Notes: generated from the letters alone by a model not told the origin. Shown: positions 46,732 through 55,509, counted from the stretch's first letter. The stretch is 64,000 nt of DNA from Paenibacillus sp. FSL M7-0420 (GCF_038002345.1 NZ_JBBOCJ010000001.1:5394001-5458000); one strand, 5' to 3'. A program made the numbers and translations.

Positions 46732-47889
46732 TCACTTCCCTGTCTTGGCAGGATCAATCTGCTGTCCGTATTCCTGATAGTACCATTCATAGTACCACTG
46801 CTGACCGAGGAGCAAAACGATATCCGCTTTCCGCTTCTTACCGTTCACTTCATAAATAGCCGTCTGCTGCTGGCCTTGAACGTCGATGCCGATTTTGCTG
46901 CTTATATTCTGTATCGCTCCAGTAGCAATATCGTACAGACTGCCATGAACGTCAAAACCATTCTTTTTATCATCACTGTAATATACAAGCAGCATCTCGC
47001 TATTAGTTTTATCAAAAGCAATAAAGGATCTGTACAAGGAATATTTGTCACCTAAGCTGCTTAAATCCAGCAGTTCCTGCGGGGCTATTGTTTCTCCAGC
47101 TGCGGCTGCTTTTAAATTCAATACGGATAACTTTTCAGGTGTCATTCCTACCCCTTTACCCAAAGTGATCGTTCCGATACCCAGCACTACATAGTTACCT
47201 CCATCGCAGATCCCCGTTAATTCATAATATTTCTGCGAGCCACCCGCATAGAGCGGAAGAGTATATATCCGCTTAGCTGTGGCTTCAGATAACTCGGCCT
47301 GACCTTTGGGAGACAGATACAATGTGTAAGGCTCTGTAGGATGGGTGTATTTGGGCTTGCTGTAATTTACCATCGGAGGCGGCGGCGACCAGACAATCCC
47401 GGCGTTGGTCTCAACGGCACGCGCACGTGTCTTGTCTCTGTTCATGGGCAGGGGCATGTAGTACTTCACTCCACCAAGCTCGAACTCCGCAGAACCAACC
47501 GGCGGGTTGTAGGCTTGCGGCGATGTTGGTGAAGCAGCATTCTGCGTAGCCGAAGGAGACGCCGACGGCATCACCACAGCCGCTCCCGAGCCAGGCTTAA
47601 AGACCGCTGCCAGCCTCCCTGCCGGATCGAGGCCGGCCCCTGGGCCAAACGGCCAGATCAGCGTGACGAGCAGCAGGGCGGCTGCCAGTCCGCCGAAGGC
47701 GGCCATACGGCTGAAGCGGCGGCTGCCTCCACTTTTGCCGCTGGAGGATTCATGGGCAGCCTCTTCAATCCGCGCCATGAGCTGTGGCGTGAATCCAGGC
47801 TCTGCAAGCGGGCTCCGCCCGGCTTGCCTGTACCAGTCCTTCTCCCCGCTCATCACCTTCACTTGCTCCTTCTCTTGTCTCGTCTTCAC
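46732..47889 (-). CDS. Putative membrane anti-sigma factor
   Basis: The 385-residue protein has a ~55-residue cytoplasmic N-terminus, one membrane helix (MAAFGGLAAALLLVTLIWPFG), a Ser/Pro/Ala-rich linker and a large exported domain of unknown family. No zf-HC2 cysteines are visible. The GTG start overlaps the sigma gene stop in a GTGA, so the pair is coupled. I infer an anti-sigma role from position and topology only. The exported part shows aromatic-rich strands (YYMPLPMNRDKT, WYYEWYYQEYG). Confidence 0.6.
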   Translation of the reverse strand: MKTRQEKEQVKVMSGEKDWYRQAGRSPLAEPGFTPQLMARIEEAAHESSSGKSGGSRRFSRMAAFGGLAAALLLVTLIWPFGPGAGLDPAGRLAAVFKPGSGAAVVMPSASPSATQNAASPTSPQAYNPPVGSAEFELGGVKYYMPLPMNRDKTRARAVETNAGIVWSPPPPMVNYSKPKYTHPTEPYTLYLSPKGQAELSEATAKRIYTLPLYAGGSQKYYELTGICDGGNYVVLGIGTITLGKGVGMTPEKLSVLNLKAAAAGETIAPQELLDLSSLGDKYSLYRSFIAFDKTNSEMLLVYYSDDKKNGFDVHGSLYDIATGAIQNISSKIGIDVQGQQQTAIYEVNGKKRKADIVLLLGQQWYYEWYYQEYGQQIDPAKTGK

Positions 47890-48422
47890 AGGTCTTCCTC
47901 CTTTATCGCCGTTCTCACTTTCTCTCTGGCCCGTCCGAGCCGGGATTTGACCGTCCCCTGCGCGATCCCGAGCAGCGCGGACATCTCAGCAACCGGAAGA
48001 TCCTGCTGGATATCCAGCACCAGCACCTCTCTGTACTTGTCCGGCAGGGCCATAATAATCTCCCAGATCCGGTTGGCGTATTGATTGCCGATGGCCTCTT
48101 GTTCTGCGGACAAGGTGCCTCCCTTATCCTGATAGCTGCCCAGCGGAGTGAACCTCCGCCAGAAGCTGTTGCGCCGTAAGCTGAACGCGGTGTTGCGCGT
48201 GATGGTCAACAGCCAGGTTTTCAGGGTGGCCTGTCCCCGGTACTTGCCGATGCTCTTGTAGGCCTTGAGGAATACCTCCTGGCTGATGTCGCTGGCCTGC
48301 TCCCGGCTGCGGGTTAAGACATAAGCATAATTCCATACGTCCTGGCCGTAGGTCTCCATCATCTCGCGAAGCGATACCGATGAGGCACAGGTCATGCTAT
48401 ACGTTAGTTCTTTACTCTGCAT
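47886..48422 (-). CDS. ECF RNA polymerase sigma factor
   Basis: The 178-residue protein has region 2 (REQASDISQEVFLKAYKSIG, TLKTWLLTITRNTAFS) and region 4 (LPVAEMSALLGIAQGTVKSR). ATG 48422 follows GAGGGGAG. The frame is open 41 codons further upstream, but that stretch overlaps the first unit of repeat copy B and has no ribosome site. It is the third ECF sigma gene in this window, each one paired with a membrane partner. Confidence 0.93.
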   Translation of the reverse strand: MQSKELTYSMTCASSVSLREMMETYGQDVWNYAYVLTRSREQASDISQEVFLKAYKSIGKYRGQATLKTWLLTITRNTAFSLRRNSFWRRFTPLGSYQDKGGTLSAEQEAIGNQYANRIWEIIMALPDKYREVLVLDIQQDLPVAEMSALLGIAQGTVKSRLGRAREKVRTAIKEEDL

Positions 48423-48445
48423 GTTCTCTCCCCTCTCACCTAATA

Positions 48446-48471
48446 AGACTCCTGCCGGCGGATATGGTTCC
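48446..48471 (-). promoter_or_regulatory. Candidate ECF-type promoter
   Basis: On the reverse strand GGAACC (48466-48471), 16 bp and GTCT (48446-48449) resemble the GAAC-type -35 and TCT-type -10 of ECF promoters. It lies 24 bp before the sigma start, which leaves a short leader. Confidence 0.45.
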
Positions 48472-48496
48472 CTGTTATTGTAAAACTGAATATGCG

Positions 48497-48682
48497 GATT
48501 GCACTTTCTGCAATAGAATTGCCGATATTTGCCGTTAATCTCCATTCTATTGTATTTCCTGCATTAGAATTTGAAGAATCTGCTCAATTAGCCGCTTTTA
48601 GCTGAAATCAACTGTACAAAATACAACAGATCTCAACTCTTCCCGAATTTAAGGAGCATCTAATGTACGAAGTGCAATGAAA
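48497..48682. repeat. Palindromic four-unit element, copy B
   Basis: The anchors are TTGCA 48499 and TTGTA 48550 (forward), and TACAA 48622 and TGCAA 48673 (reverse). Spacings are exactly 51, 72 and 51, with the dyad at 48588. The outer right arm reads (reverse) TTGCACTTCGTACATTAGA. It lies in the 615-bp gap between a sigma gene and nrdI. The rest of that gap up to the nrd promoter (48683-48880) shows no gene. Confidence 0.8.
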
Positions 48683-48882
48683 TCCAGAACCGCTGAAGGC
48701 TAAACGCTTTCAAAAATTACAGCCGTTTCCCCTTCCCGGGAGCCCCTGTCTGCACCATTCCACAGCCCCGCAAAATGCTTAAAAAAAATACTAATTAATT
48801 ATAAGAGAATAGAATGCAGGCGGGGCGTGGGATTGGCGGTTTTAAGCTCTGTTTTGAGGGGCCGCAGAGGTCTGTCTGTCTC

Positions 48883-48911
48883 TTGACTTTTCAATATATG
48901 GTATATAAAAT
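48883..48911 (+). promoter_or_regulatory. Sigma-A promoter of nrdI-nrdE-nrdF
   Basis: TTGACT (48883-48888) and TAAAAT (48906-48911) are 17 bp apart, a strong match. The transcript would have a ~120-nt leader before nrdI. Confidence 0.7.
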
Positions 48912-48936
48912 GATTAAGCATTACTAAATATAGTGT
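48890..48936 (+). promoter_or_regulatory. Tandem NrdR-box candidates
   Basis: TTCAATATATGGTATA (48890-48905) and TTACTAAATATAGTGT (48921-48936) resemble NrdR boxes (ACAC-WATATATW-GTGT type). They start exactly 31 bp apart, three helical turns, as NrdR pairs usually do. The first overlaps the promoter spacer and the second the start-site region, as expected for repression. Confidence 0.6.
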
Positions 48937-49037
48937 ATATAAGAGCTAAGCCCATAAATCTAGTGATTTCGCCCAAGTTCATTTGTCAAGTAGAAAGAGC
49001 TGTAGAATGGGCAACATGTTATAGGAGGTTAGGAGCC

Positions 49038-49397
49038 ATGTTGATTGCTTACGATTCCAAGACCGGCAACGTCAGAAGATTCATTAATAAACTGAAGCTT
49101 CCGGCGGTTCAAATCGAAGAGCATATGACGATCGACGAGCCTTATGTGCTTGTTACATACACTACCGGATTTGGACAGATTCCAGAGAAGGTGTCAACAT
49201 TCCTTGAACGAAACCACTCCAGGCTCAAAGGCATCGCCGCGAGCGGCAACAAAAACTGGGGCGAGCTATACGCGCACAGCGCAGACTTAATTGCACAGCG
49301 TTACAACGTACCGGTGGTCGGCAAGTTTGAATTGTCGGGAACCTTCGGGGACGTACAGCGCATAAAACAGGAGGTGGACCGGGTTGCGGCATATTGA
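49038..49397 (+). CDS. nrdI: Ribonucleotide reductase flavodoxin NrdI
   Basis: NrdI is the flavodoxin-like protein that activates the manganese cofactor of class Ib NrdF. The 119-residue product begins MLIAYDSKTGNVRRFINKL (FMN phosphate loop) and has VTYTTGFGQIPEKV and AASGNKNWGELY, the other FMN loops. ATG 49038 follows AGGAGG/AGGAG sites. The 3' end overlaps nrdE by 14 bp. No nrdH gene is present in the operon. Confidence 0.93.
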   Translation: MLIAYDSKTGNVRRFINKLKLPAVQIEEHMTIDEPYVLVTYTTGFGQIPEKVSTFLERNHSRLKGIAASGNKNWGELYAHSADLIAQRYNVPVVGKFELSGTFGDVQRIKQEVDRVAAY

Positions 49398-51468
49398 ATT
49401 GAACAACATGTTGATGAAGAGAGACGAAAGCGGCTTTTTCCAATTGGATAAGGACCAGGAAGCAGTAGCCGAGTTCATGCAGGATGTGGAGCGGCGCAGC
49501 CTGACCTTCACGGATACGAAAGCCAAGATTGATTATATGATTGCCAATGACTACTACGAGGACCTGTACGACCGCTACTCCGCTGCTGAGATGGAGGATG
49601 TCTACCGGATCGCCCATGAATATAATTTCCGCTTCCCTTCCTATATGGCGGCTTCCAAGTTCTATACCGACTATGCCGTCAAAAGCAATGACCGTAAGCA
49701 GTACCTGGAGCATTATCCGGACCGCGTAGCGGTAGTGGCTCTGCATCTGGGACGGGGTAACGTAGAGACTGCCCGTACACTGGCCCGCTCGATGATGGAA
49801 CAGCGCCTGCAGCCGGCGACACCAACCTTCCTCAATGCCGGTAAAAGCCGCCGCGGCGAGATGGTCTCCTGCTTCCTGCTGGAGATGGACGACTCGCTCA
49901 ATTCAATCAACTATGTGCTGAACACCTGCATGCAGCTGTCGAAAATCGGGGGCGGCGTTGCCGTCAATCTGTCCAAGCTGCGCTCGCGCGGCGAGACGAT
50001 TAAAGGTGTCGAGGATGCGGCCAAAGGCATCATGCCTGTCCTGAAGCTCATGGAAGACGGCTTCTCCTATGCGGACCAGATGGGTCAGCGTAAGGGTTCG
50101 GGGGCGGCTTATTATAATATTTTTGGCTGGGACGTACTTGAATTCCTGGACAGCAAGAAGATTAACGCCGACGAACGGACACGCCTGAAGACGTTGTCTA
50201 TCGGCCTGATCGTGCCTAACCGCTTCTACAAGCTCGCACAGGATAATCAGCCGCTGCATGTGTTCGCTCCTTACACGGTCTACCAGGCGTACGGTACGCA
50301 TCTGGATGACATGAATCTGGACGTAATGTATGATACCCTGCTTGCCGATCCGCGCGTGAAGAAAAGAATCGCCATGAGCGCACGCGACATGCTGACCAAG
50401 ATCGCCATGATCCAGCTTGAATCGGGCTATCCGTATATTATGAACAAGAGTAATGCCAATAACGCCCATGCCCTGCGTAATGTGGGCCAGATCAAGATGT
50501 CCAACCTGTGCACCGAGATTTTCCAATTGCAGGAGACTTCAGAGATTAACGACTACGGTCAGCAGGACGAGATCCGCCGCGATATCAGCTGTAACCTGGC
50601 TTCCCTCAACATTGTGAACGTAATGGAGCACGGCAAGATTCGTGAATCCGTACATGAGGGCATGCTGGCACTGACGGCTGTCAGCGATATGACAACTGTC
50701 TCCAACGCTCCAGGCGTGGCTAAGGCGAACAAGGAAATGCACTCCGTGGGCCTGGGTGTAATGAACCTGCACGGCTATTTTGCCAAGAACAAGGTGGCTT
50801 ATGAGAGTGAGCAGGCCCGTGATTTCGCACGTACCTTCTTCATGACCATGAACTATCATTCGATTGAGAAAAGTATGGAGATTGCCGCCGAGACAGGTGA
50901 GACCTTCTATGGCTTCGAGCAGTCCGACTACGCCAGCGGCGTGTATTTCGACCGTTATCTGACTACAGACTACCGTCCGGTTACGGCAAAAGCGCAGGAG
51001 CTGTTCGAGGGGATCTACATTCCTACTACAGAGGATTGGAAAGAGCTGCGTGACAAGGTGATGAAGCACGGCCTGTACCATGCCTACCGTCTGGCGATTG
51101 CGCCGACCGCAAGCATCTCGTACATCCAGAATGCGACCTCCAGCGTCATGCCGATTGTAGAGCAGATCGAGACCCGCACGTATGCCAACTCGACCACCTA
51201 CTATCCGATGCCTTACCTGCGTCCGGACAATGTGTTCTATTATAAATCCGCCTACCAGATGGACCAGTTCAAGGTGATTGATCTGATTGCGGAGATTCAG
51301 CCTCATATCGACCAGGGTATTTCAACGGTCCTGCATGTGAACAGTGATGTCACAACCCGTGAGCTGGCCCGTTCTTACCTGTATGCGGCGCACAAAGGGC
51401 TGAAATCCCTGTACTACACCCGGACCAACAAATTGTCTGTCGAGGAATGCCTGGCCTGCTCCATCTAA
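49384..51468 (+). CDS. nrdE: Class Ib ribonucleoside-diphosphate reductase alpha subunit NrdE
   Basis: NrdE carries the active site and reduces NDPs to dNDPs. The 694-residue protein has the catalytic loop SNLCTEIFQLQ with its N-x-C-x-E residues, a redox cysteine in GEMVSCFLLEMDDS and the C-terminal cysteine pair ECLACSI. The start is TTG 49384 with AGGAGG 9 bases upstream; it overlaps nrdI by 14 bp and is therefore coupled. Length is that of class Ib enzymes without an ATP-cone domain. Confidence 0.97.
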   Translation: MRHIELNNMLMKRDESGFFQLDKDQEAVAEFMQDVERRSLTFTDTKAKIDYMIANDYYEDLYDRYSAAEMEDVYRIAHEYNFRFPSYMAASKFYTDYAVKSNDRKQYLEHYPDRVAVVALHLGRGNVETARTLARSMMEQRLQPATPTFLNAGKSRRGEMVSCFLLEMDDSLNSINYVLNTCMQLSKIGGGVAVNLSKLRSRGETIKGVEDAAKGIMPVLKLMEDGFSYADQMGQRKGSGAAYYNIFGWDVLEFLDSKKINADERTRLKTLSIGLIVPNRFYKLAQDNQPLHVFAPYTVYQAYGTHLDDMNLDVMYDTLLADPRVKKRIAMSARDMLTKIAMIQLESGYPYIMNKSNANNAHALRNVGQIKMSNLCTEIFQLQETSEINDYGQQDEIRRDISCNLASLNIVNVMEHGKIRESVHEGMLALTAVSDMTTVSNAPGVAKANKEMHSVGLGVMNLHGYFAKNKVAYESEQARDFARTFFMTMNYHSIEKSMEIAAETGETFYGFEQSDYASGVYFDRYLTTDYRPVTAKAQELFEGIYIPTTEDWKELRDKVMKHGLYHAYRLAIAPTASISYIQNATSSVMPIVEQIETRTYANSTTYYPMPYLRPDNVFYYKSAYQMDQFKVIDLIAEIQPHIDQGISTVLHVNSDVTTRELARSYLYAAHKGLKSLYYTRTNKLSVEECLACSI

Positions 51469-51504
51469 GAGGAGCACAGGTACAGAAAGGGAGAAGATAC
51501 GATT

Positions 51505-52464
51505 ATGAGCGCAATCCAAGCGGTGAACTGGAACCGTCCCGACGACGATTTCTCGCTGATGTTCTGGAATCAGAATATTATGCAGTTCTGGACCGATGAT
51601 GAAATACCACTATCCGATGACAAAATGTCCTGGCTCACGCTAAGCGAGATCGAGAAGGACTCTTATATGAAGGTGCTGGGCGGACTGACCCTGCTCGATA
51701 CGATTCAGGGCGGCGTGGGGATGCCGCAGATTATGGAGCATGTGGACGGCTTGCAGCGCAAGGCGGTCCTTGGCTTCATGGGCATGATGGAGCAGATTCA
51801 TGCGAAGTCGTACAGCAGCATTTTCACCACACTGGCTTCGACTGAACAGATTGACGGGATTTTCCGCTGGGTGGAGGACAATACGTTCCTACAGTTCAAG
51901 GCGGAGACGATCTCGGAGTATTATCAAAAGATTGAGACGAAGAAAGACCTCTATCTGGCGATGTCCGCCTCGGTCCTGCTGGAGAGCTACCTGTTCTACA
52001 GCGGCTTCTTCTACCCGCTCTATCTGGCCGGTCAGGGCAAAATGACCTGCAGCGGCGAGATCATCGACCTGATCCTGCGCGATGAGAGCATCCACGGCGT
52101 CTATGTCGGCGTGCTGGCCCAGGAGATTTTTGAGGAGCTGTCCGAAGAAGACCAGAGCGATGTCTACGAGACCCTGGTCGGCCTGCTGCGTCTGCTCCAC
52201 GCGAACGAGGAGCAATACACCGAGCAGATCTACGCACCGATCGGTCTGGTGGAGGAAGTGAAGACCTTCCTGCGCTACAATGCCAACAAGGCGATGATGA
52301 ACCTCGGCCATGATCCGCTGTTCGATGAGGAAGAGATTAACCCGATCGTCCAGAACGGAATCAGCACCCACACGAAGCAGCATGACTTCTTCTCGAAGAA
52401 GGGGAACGGGTATGTGCGGGCGATGAATGTGGAGCCTTTGCGGGATGAGGATTTTAATTTTTGA
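51505..52464 (+). CDS. nrdF: Class Ib ribonucleoside-diphosphate reductase beta subunit NrdF
   Basis: NrdF houses the dimetal-tyrosyl radical cofactor that starts catalysis in NrdE. The 319-residue protein shows the metal ligands in LGGLTLLDTIQGG (Asp), MMEQIHAKSYSSIF (Glu, His and the radical Tyr) and LRDESIHGVYVG (Glu, His). It lies 36 bp after nrdE, completing nrdI-nrdE-nrdF, and is followed by a strong terminator. Confidence 0.97.
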   Translation: MSAIQAVNWNRPDDDFSLMFWNQNIMQFWTDDEIPLSDDKMSWLTLSEIEKDSYMKVLGGLTLLDTIQGGVGMPQIMEHVDGLQRKAVLGFMGMMEQIHAKSYSSIFTTLASTEQIDGIFRWVEDNTFLQFKAETISEYYQKIETKKDLYLAMSASVLLESYLFYSGFFYPLYLAGQGKMTCSGEIIDLILRDESIHGVYVGVLAQEIFEELSEEDQSDVYETLVGLLRLLHANEEQYTEQIYAPIGLVEEVKTFLRYNANKAMMNLGHDPLFDEEEINPIVQNGISTHTKQHDFFSKKGNGYVRAMNVEPLRDEDFNF

Positions 52465-52541
52465 GTGGGTAGATTGAACTTGCAGTATCTTTATCTTGGG
52501 ATAGTCATGACTCCAGAGAATGTTTGGACTTCCGGCCGCTG

Positions 52542-52596
52542 TTGTATACAGATTTCCTTGATTTAACCGCTGTTCGCGATAGAAATCCGTATACAA
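52542..52596. repeat. Inverted repeat downstream of nrdF
   Basis: TTGTATACAGATTTC and GAAATCCGTATACAA are 15-bp arms with one mismatch around a 25-bp loop. Weaker complementarity extends outward to TTTGGA (52523) and TCCAAAA (52622). It lies before the nrdF terminator and has no coding potential. Confidence 0.65.
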
Positions 52597-52701
52597 AGGC
52601 GGACGCTACCGCTCCTACAGTTCCAAAATTCCCTTCCGCCATTCATCCCTTAATTTGTATATTACAAGTTCAATCTATTGGATGGTATGTAGAATGAGCA
52701 C

Positions 52702-52735
52702 CCGGCAGCTTGGACAAGCTGCCGGGGCTTTTTTA
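52702..52735 (+). terminator. Terminator of the nrd operon
   Basis: CCGGCAGCTT and AAGCTGCCGG form a perfect 10-bp stem with a 4-base loop, followed by GGCTTTTTT. Confidence 0.85.
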
Positions 52736-52801
52736 TGAATACAGTGCCGATCCCCGCAAAGATCCTGAGTAAACATCGAAACCCAAGCTTCACTTTTCAC
52801 T

Positions 52802-52840
52802 GAAACAGTACCGTCCCGAAAAGGAAGACAAAGCCGGTTC
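52802..52840. repeat. 40-bp hairpin repeat, copy 2 (degenerate)
   Basis: GAAACAGTACCGTCCC, AAAAGG and AAGACAAAGCCGGTTC match copy 1 with several changes that weaken the stem. The flanking TTCTACTTATG is shared with copy 1 (TTTCTACTTGT). Confidence 0.65.
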
Positions 52841-52913
52841 TACTTATGAGACCATATTGTTACTGGGACGTAGGAGTAGGAGTGGCTATTTTACAAGAAA
52901 GAGGTGTAAAGGG

Positions 52914-53723
52914 ATGGCGATACATATTCATGAGTACGGAGACCCGGATGGGGCTTGTCTGATGGTCTTCCTGCATGGCGGGGGCGTGAGCGGGTGGATG
53001 TGGGAGAAGCAGGTGGCGGCGTTCGCCGGGTATCATTGTCTGGTCCCGGACCTGCCGGGGCACGGGTTCAGCCGGGAGGATACGGAGTTCACGATCCGCA
53101 GCCGGGAGGATACGGAGTTCACGATCCGCAGCAGTGCGGAGGAGCTTCTGTTGCTCATTGAGGAGCGGGCTCAGGGACGAAAGATCGTTGTCACCGGCTT
53201 CTCACTGGGCGCACAGGTATTGGTTCAGATGCTGGGGATAAGACCGGAGCTGATCGATTATGCCATCATCAACAGCGCGTTAGTGCGGCCGATTCCCTCC
53301 GCCAGCAGGCTGATCGGGCCGGCGGTCAGACTCTCTTTTCCGCTGATTAAGTACAGATGGTTCGCGAAGCTACAGGCTAAGACGCTCTATCTGGGCGAGG
53401 AGTACCTGGAACGGTATGTTCAAGAGAGCCGGCAGATGGAGTTGAAGACGCTGATCCGGGTGCTGGAAGAGAATATGTCGTTCCGCATTCCAGTCGAGTT
53501 CAGTGAGGCTGCAGGCAAAATACTGGTTACTGTAGGTGAGCGTGAGAAATCTGTCATGAAGCAATCCGCCCGGGACCTTGTAGCTGTGAATCCCCGCTGC
53601 ATGGGCGTGGTGATTCCCCGGATGGGACATGGCCTCTCTCTGGCGAAGCCGGAGCTGTTCAATAAACTGGTCGAGGCCTGGATTCAGGGCGGGGAGCTGC
53701 CCGGGGAATGCAGAAGAATCTGA
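52914..53723 (+). CDS. Alpha/beta hydrolase
   Basis: The 269-residue protein has the alpha/beta hydrolase fold. It shows an oxyanion strand VFLHGGGVSGWMWE, VPDLPGHGFS, the nucleophile elbow GFSLGAQ (Ser) and a C-terminal MGHGLSL with the likely catalytic His. The start is ATG 52914; the 19 codons upstream are rejected because AGAGGTG sits just before this ATG. The lid region contains a perfect tandem duplication of ten residues. The substrate is unknown, and the gene stands alone. Confidence 0.85.
   Translation: MAIHIHEYGDPDGACLMVFLHGGGVSGWMWEKQVAAFAGYHCLVPDLPGHGFSREDTEFTIRSREDTEFTIRSSAEELLLLIEERAQGRKIVVTGFSLGAQVLVQMLGIRPELIDYAIINSALVRPIPSASRLIGPAVRLSFPLIKYRWFAKLQAKTLYLGEEYLERYVQESRQMELKTLIRVLEENMSFRIPVEFSEAAGKILVTVGEREKSVMKQSARDLVAVNPRCMGVVIPRMGHGLSLAKPELFNKLVEAWIQGGELPGECRRI
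53071..53130. repeat. Perfect 30-bp tandem duplication inside the hydrolase gene
   Basis: Positions 53071-53100 and 53101-53130 are identical over 30 bp. The unit encodes SREDTEFTIR, so the protein reads this twice in frame. Complete identity suggests a recent event. Confidence 0.95.
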
Positions 53724-53745
53724 TTCCCTCAGGCGCGAAATGACG

Positions 53746-54510
53746 CTAGTTCAGATCCTCCCTGATTTTGTAGCGGACAGCAAGATAGCTTAGTATTAGA
53801 ATCGCTGCAACCGCTACTCCGAATGTATGAATCAGGTCAGCCGTGCTGCCTAGATCCTTGACCCGTAAGAGCGTGTTGATCAGCAGATATTGCGTCAGAT
53901 GAGTGCCTGTGAACTGATTCTCCAGCGCCCCCAGTACCATCCCGATCACATTCAGGGCCAGAACGAAGCCGGCGCTCAAGCTGATGAGCAGGTTCTTAGT
54001 CATCATAGCAATGCAGAGAACAAGCAGTGAGAACGCCCAGTGCAGCAGGAATTGGCTGGCCAGCAGGGTAATGAGCATGCCTGGATCTCCCATATCCGTC
54101 TGGTCAAAGAACATCCTTCTCCCGATCCCATCCGCAATTAACAGCGTCAGGAACATCATGGCCACAAACAGGGCGAGGATCGCCATTTTGGAGAACACGG
54201 AGTGGCTTCTGGCCTGCCGCATGGAAACATAATTCTTATGGAAGCCGGAATTCCATTCGCTCATATAGAAATAGATCGTGAACACGGCGATATAGATCAG
54301 CATCCAGGAAGGCGGCTGTGAGATCGTGTACTGGATGAAGTCTATCTCCGTTAAATTTCCGATCTGAACACCGCCTTCCTCCACAGGCTGCGCGTATTGC
54401 TTCATCATATAGATGCCGAAGATCTGAAAGGCACAGAACAAAAGCAGCAGCAAGTACATAATCTTGTTCCGTGTGAAGCGGTACAGGTCCATCCGCAAGA
54501 GGTTAATCAT
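53746..54510 (-). CDS. ABC-2 type transporter permease
   Basis: The 254-residue membrane protein has six hydrophobic segments (IMYLLLLLFCAFQIFGIYM, MLIYIAVFTIYFYM and others). It is the single permease of the upstream ABC ATPase, in the arrangement of BcrAB or lantibiotic-immunity exporters. ATG 54510 overlaps the ATPase stop by 8 bp. It is last in the kinase-regulator-ATPase-permease operon. The exported compound is not evident. Confidence 0.85.
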   Translation of the reverse strand: MINLLRMDLYRFTRNKIMYLLLLLFCAFQIFGIYMMKQYAQPVEEGGVQIGNLTEIDFIQYTISQPPSWMLIYIAVFTIYFYMSEWNSGFHKNYVSMRQARSHSVFSKMAILALFVAMMFLTLLIADGIGRRMFFDQTDMGDPGMLITLLASQFLLHWAFSLLVLCIAMMTKNLLISLSAGFVLALNVIGMVLGALENQFTGTHLTQYLLINTLLRVKDLGSTADLIHTFGVAVAAILILSYLAVRYKIREDLN

Positions 54511-55429
54511 GGCGTTCACCTGCACTCTCCGTGCGTTCCAGGAAATACTGCTCCAGGCTCTGCTTATGTCTTGAAATGGAATCTACCATTATCCCATGCT
54601 GCGCCAGTTCCTGGACGATCTGCCGGATGCGGATATGCTCGTCGTATACATACACCGTACGGCTGTCCACCACTTTATATTGTGTAATCTTCAGCTCGCG
54701 CTCCAGCACCGGGAGAGCCTCCCGGGCTTCCTCCACGCTAATCTCGATCCGTTCCACACAGCGCTGCTGTAATTCTTCCTTGGAGATGACCTCGGCGAAT
54801 TCCCCCTGATGGATAATGGCATACTTGGTGGCGATTTTGGAGAGTTCCTCCAGAATGTGGCTGGAGATCAGAATCGTCAGACCCGCTGCGTTCAGCTCCA
54901 GGATGAGCTCCCTGATCTCTACAATCCCCTGCGGATCAAGCCCGTTAATCGGCTCATCCAGAATCAGCACATCGGGACTTCCAAGCAAGGCCACCGCGAT
55001 CCCCAGCCGCTGCTTCATACCCATGGAATAGCTTTTGACTTTGGCGGTATTCTTAGGGTCCAGTCCTACGAGCCTCAGCAATTTCTCTATCGTGGTAACC
55101 CTGTCACTTAGACCATATGCGATGGCGAGCAGCTTCAGGTTCTCGTAGGCCGAGATGTTCGGATATAACCCGGGCTGCTCAATCAGTACCCCCATCCGCT
55201 CGAAAAAAGACTGGTCTCCCGCCGCCGCACGGTTGAAAAAATGCAGCTCTCCCGAGGTTGGATACACGTGTCCGCTGATCATTTTGAGCAGGGTCGATTT
55301 GCCCGCCCCGTTCTTACCGATGATGCCGACAATCTCTCCTCTGTAGATTTTGAGATTGGCATTCCGTACTGCCGCTTTCGATTGGTACATCTTGGTCAGT
55401 CCGCATAGTTCAATGATGCAATCTGTCAT
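54503..55429 (-). CDS. ABC transporter ATP-binding protein
   Basis: The 308-residue ATPase has Walker A (GKNGAGKSTLL), the ABC signature (YSMGMKQRLGIA), Walker B (VLILDEPINGLDP) and the His switch (ISSHILEEL). A C-terminal regulatory extension of ~80 residues follows. It resembles BcrA-type exporters that pump antimicrobial peptides. ATG 55429 has AAGGAGG 8 bases upstream; GTG 55438 overlaps the site. Control by the adjacent two-component system is likely. Confidence 0.92.
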   Translation of the reverse strand: MTDCIIELCGLTKMYQSKAAVRNANLKIYRGEIVGIIGKNGAGKSTLLKMISGHVYPTSGELHFFNRAAAGDQSFFERMGVLIEQPGLYPNISAYENLKLLAIAYGLSDRVTTIEKLLRLVGLDPKNTAKVKSYSMGMKQRLGIAVALLGSPDVLILDEPINGLDPQGIVEIRELILELNAAGLTILISSHILEELSKIATKYAIIHQGEFAEVISKEELQQRCVERIEISVEEAREALPVLERELKITQYKVVDSRTVYVYDEHIRIRQIVQELAQHGIMVDSISRHKQSLEQYFLERTESAGERHD

Positions 55430-55509
55430 GTCTGCCACCTCCTTACCCTAAGTTAACAGGATGAAGACTAATAGTTCGCCAACAAAAGGTTAAGAAAGTT
55501 CAAAGTTCA

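Noticed and set aside
48423..48545. Longer N-terminus of the sigma factor at 47886
   Set aside because: The extension is translated from repeat copy B and the ECF promoter region, and it lacks a ribosome site.
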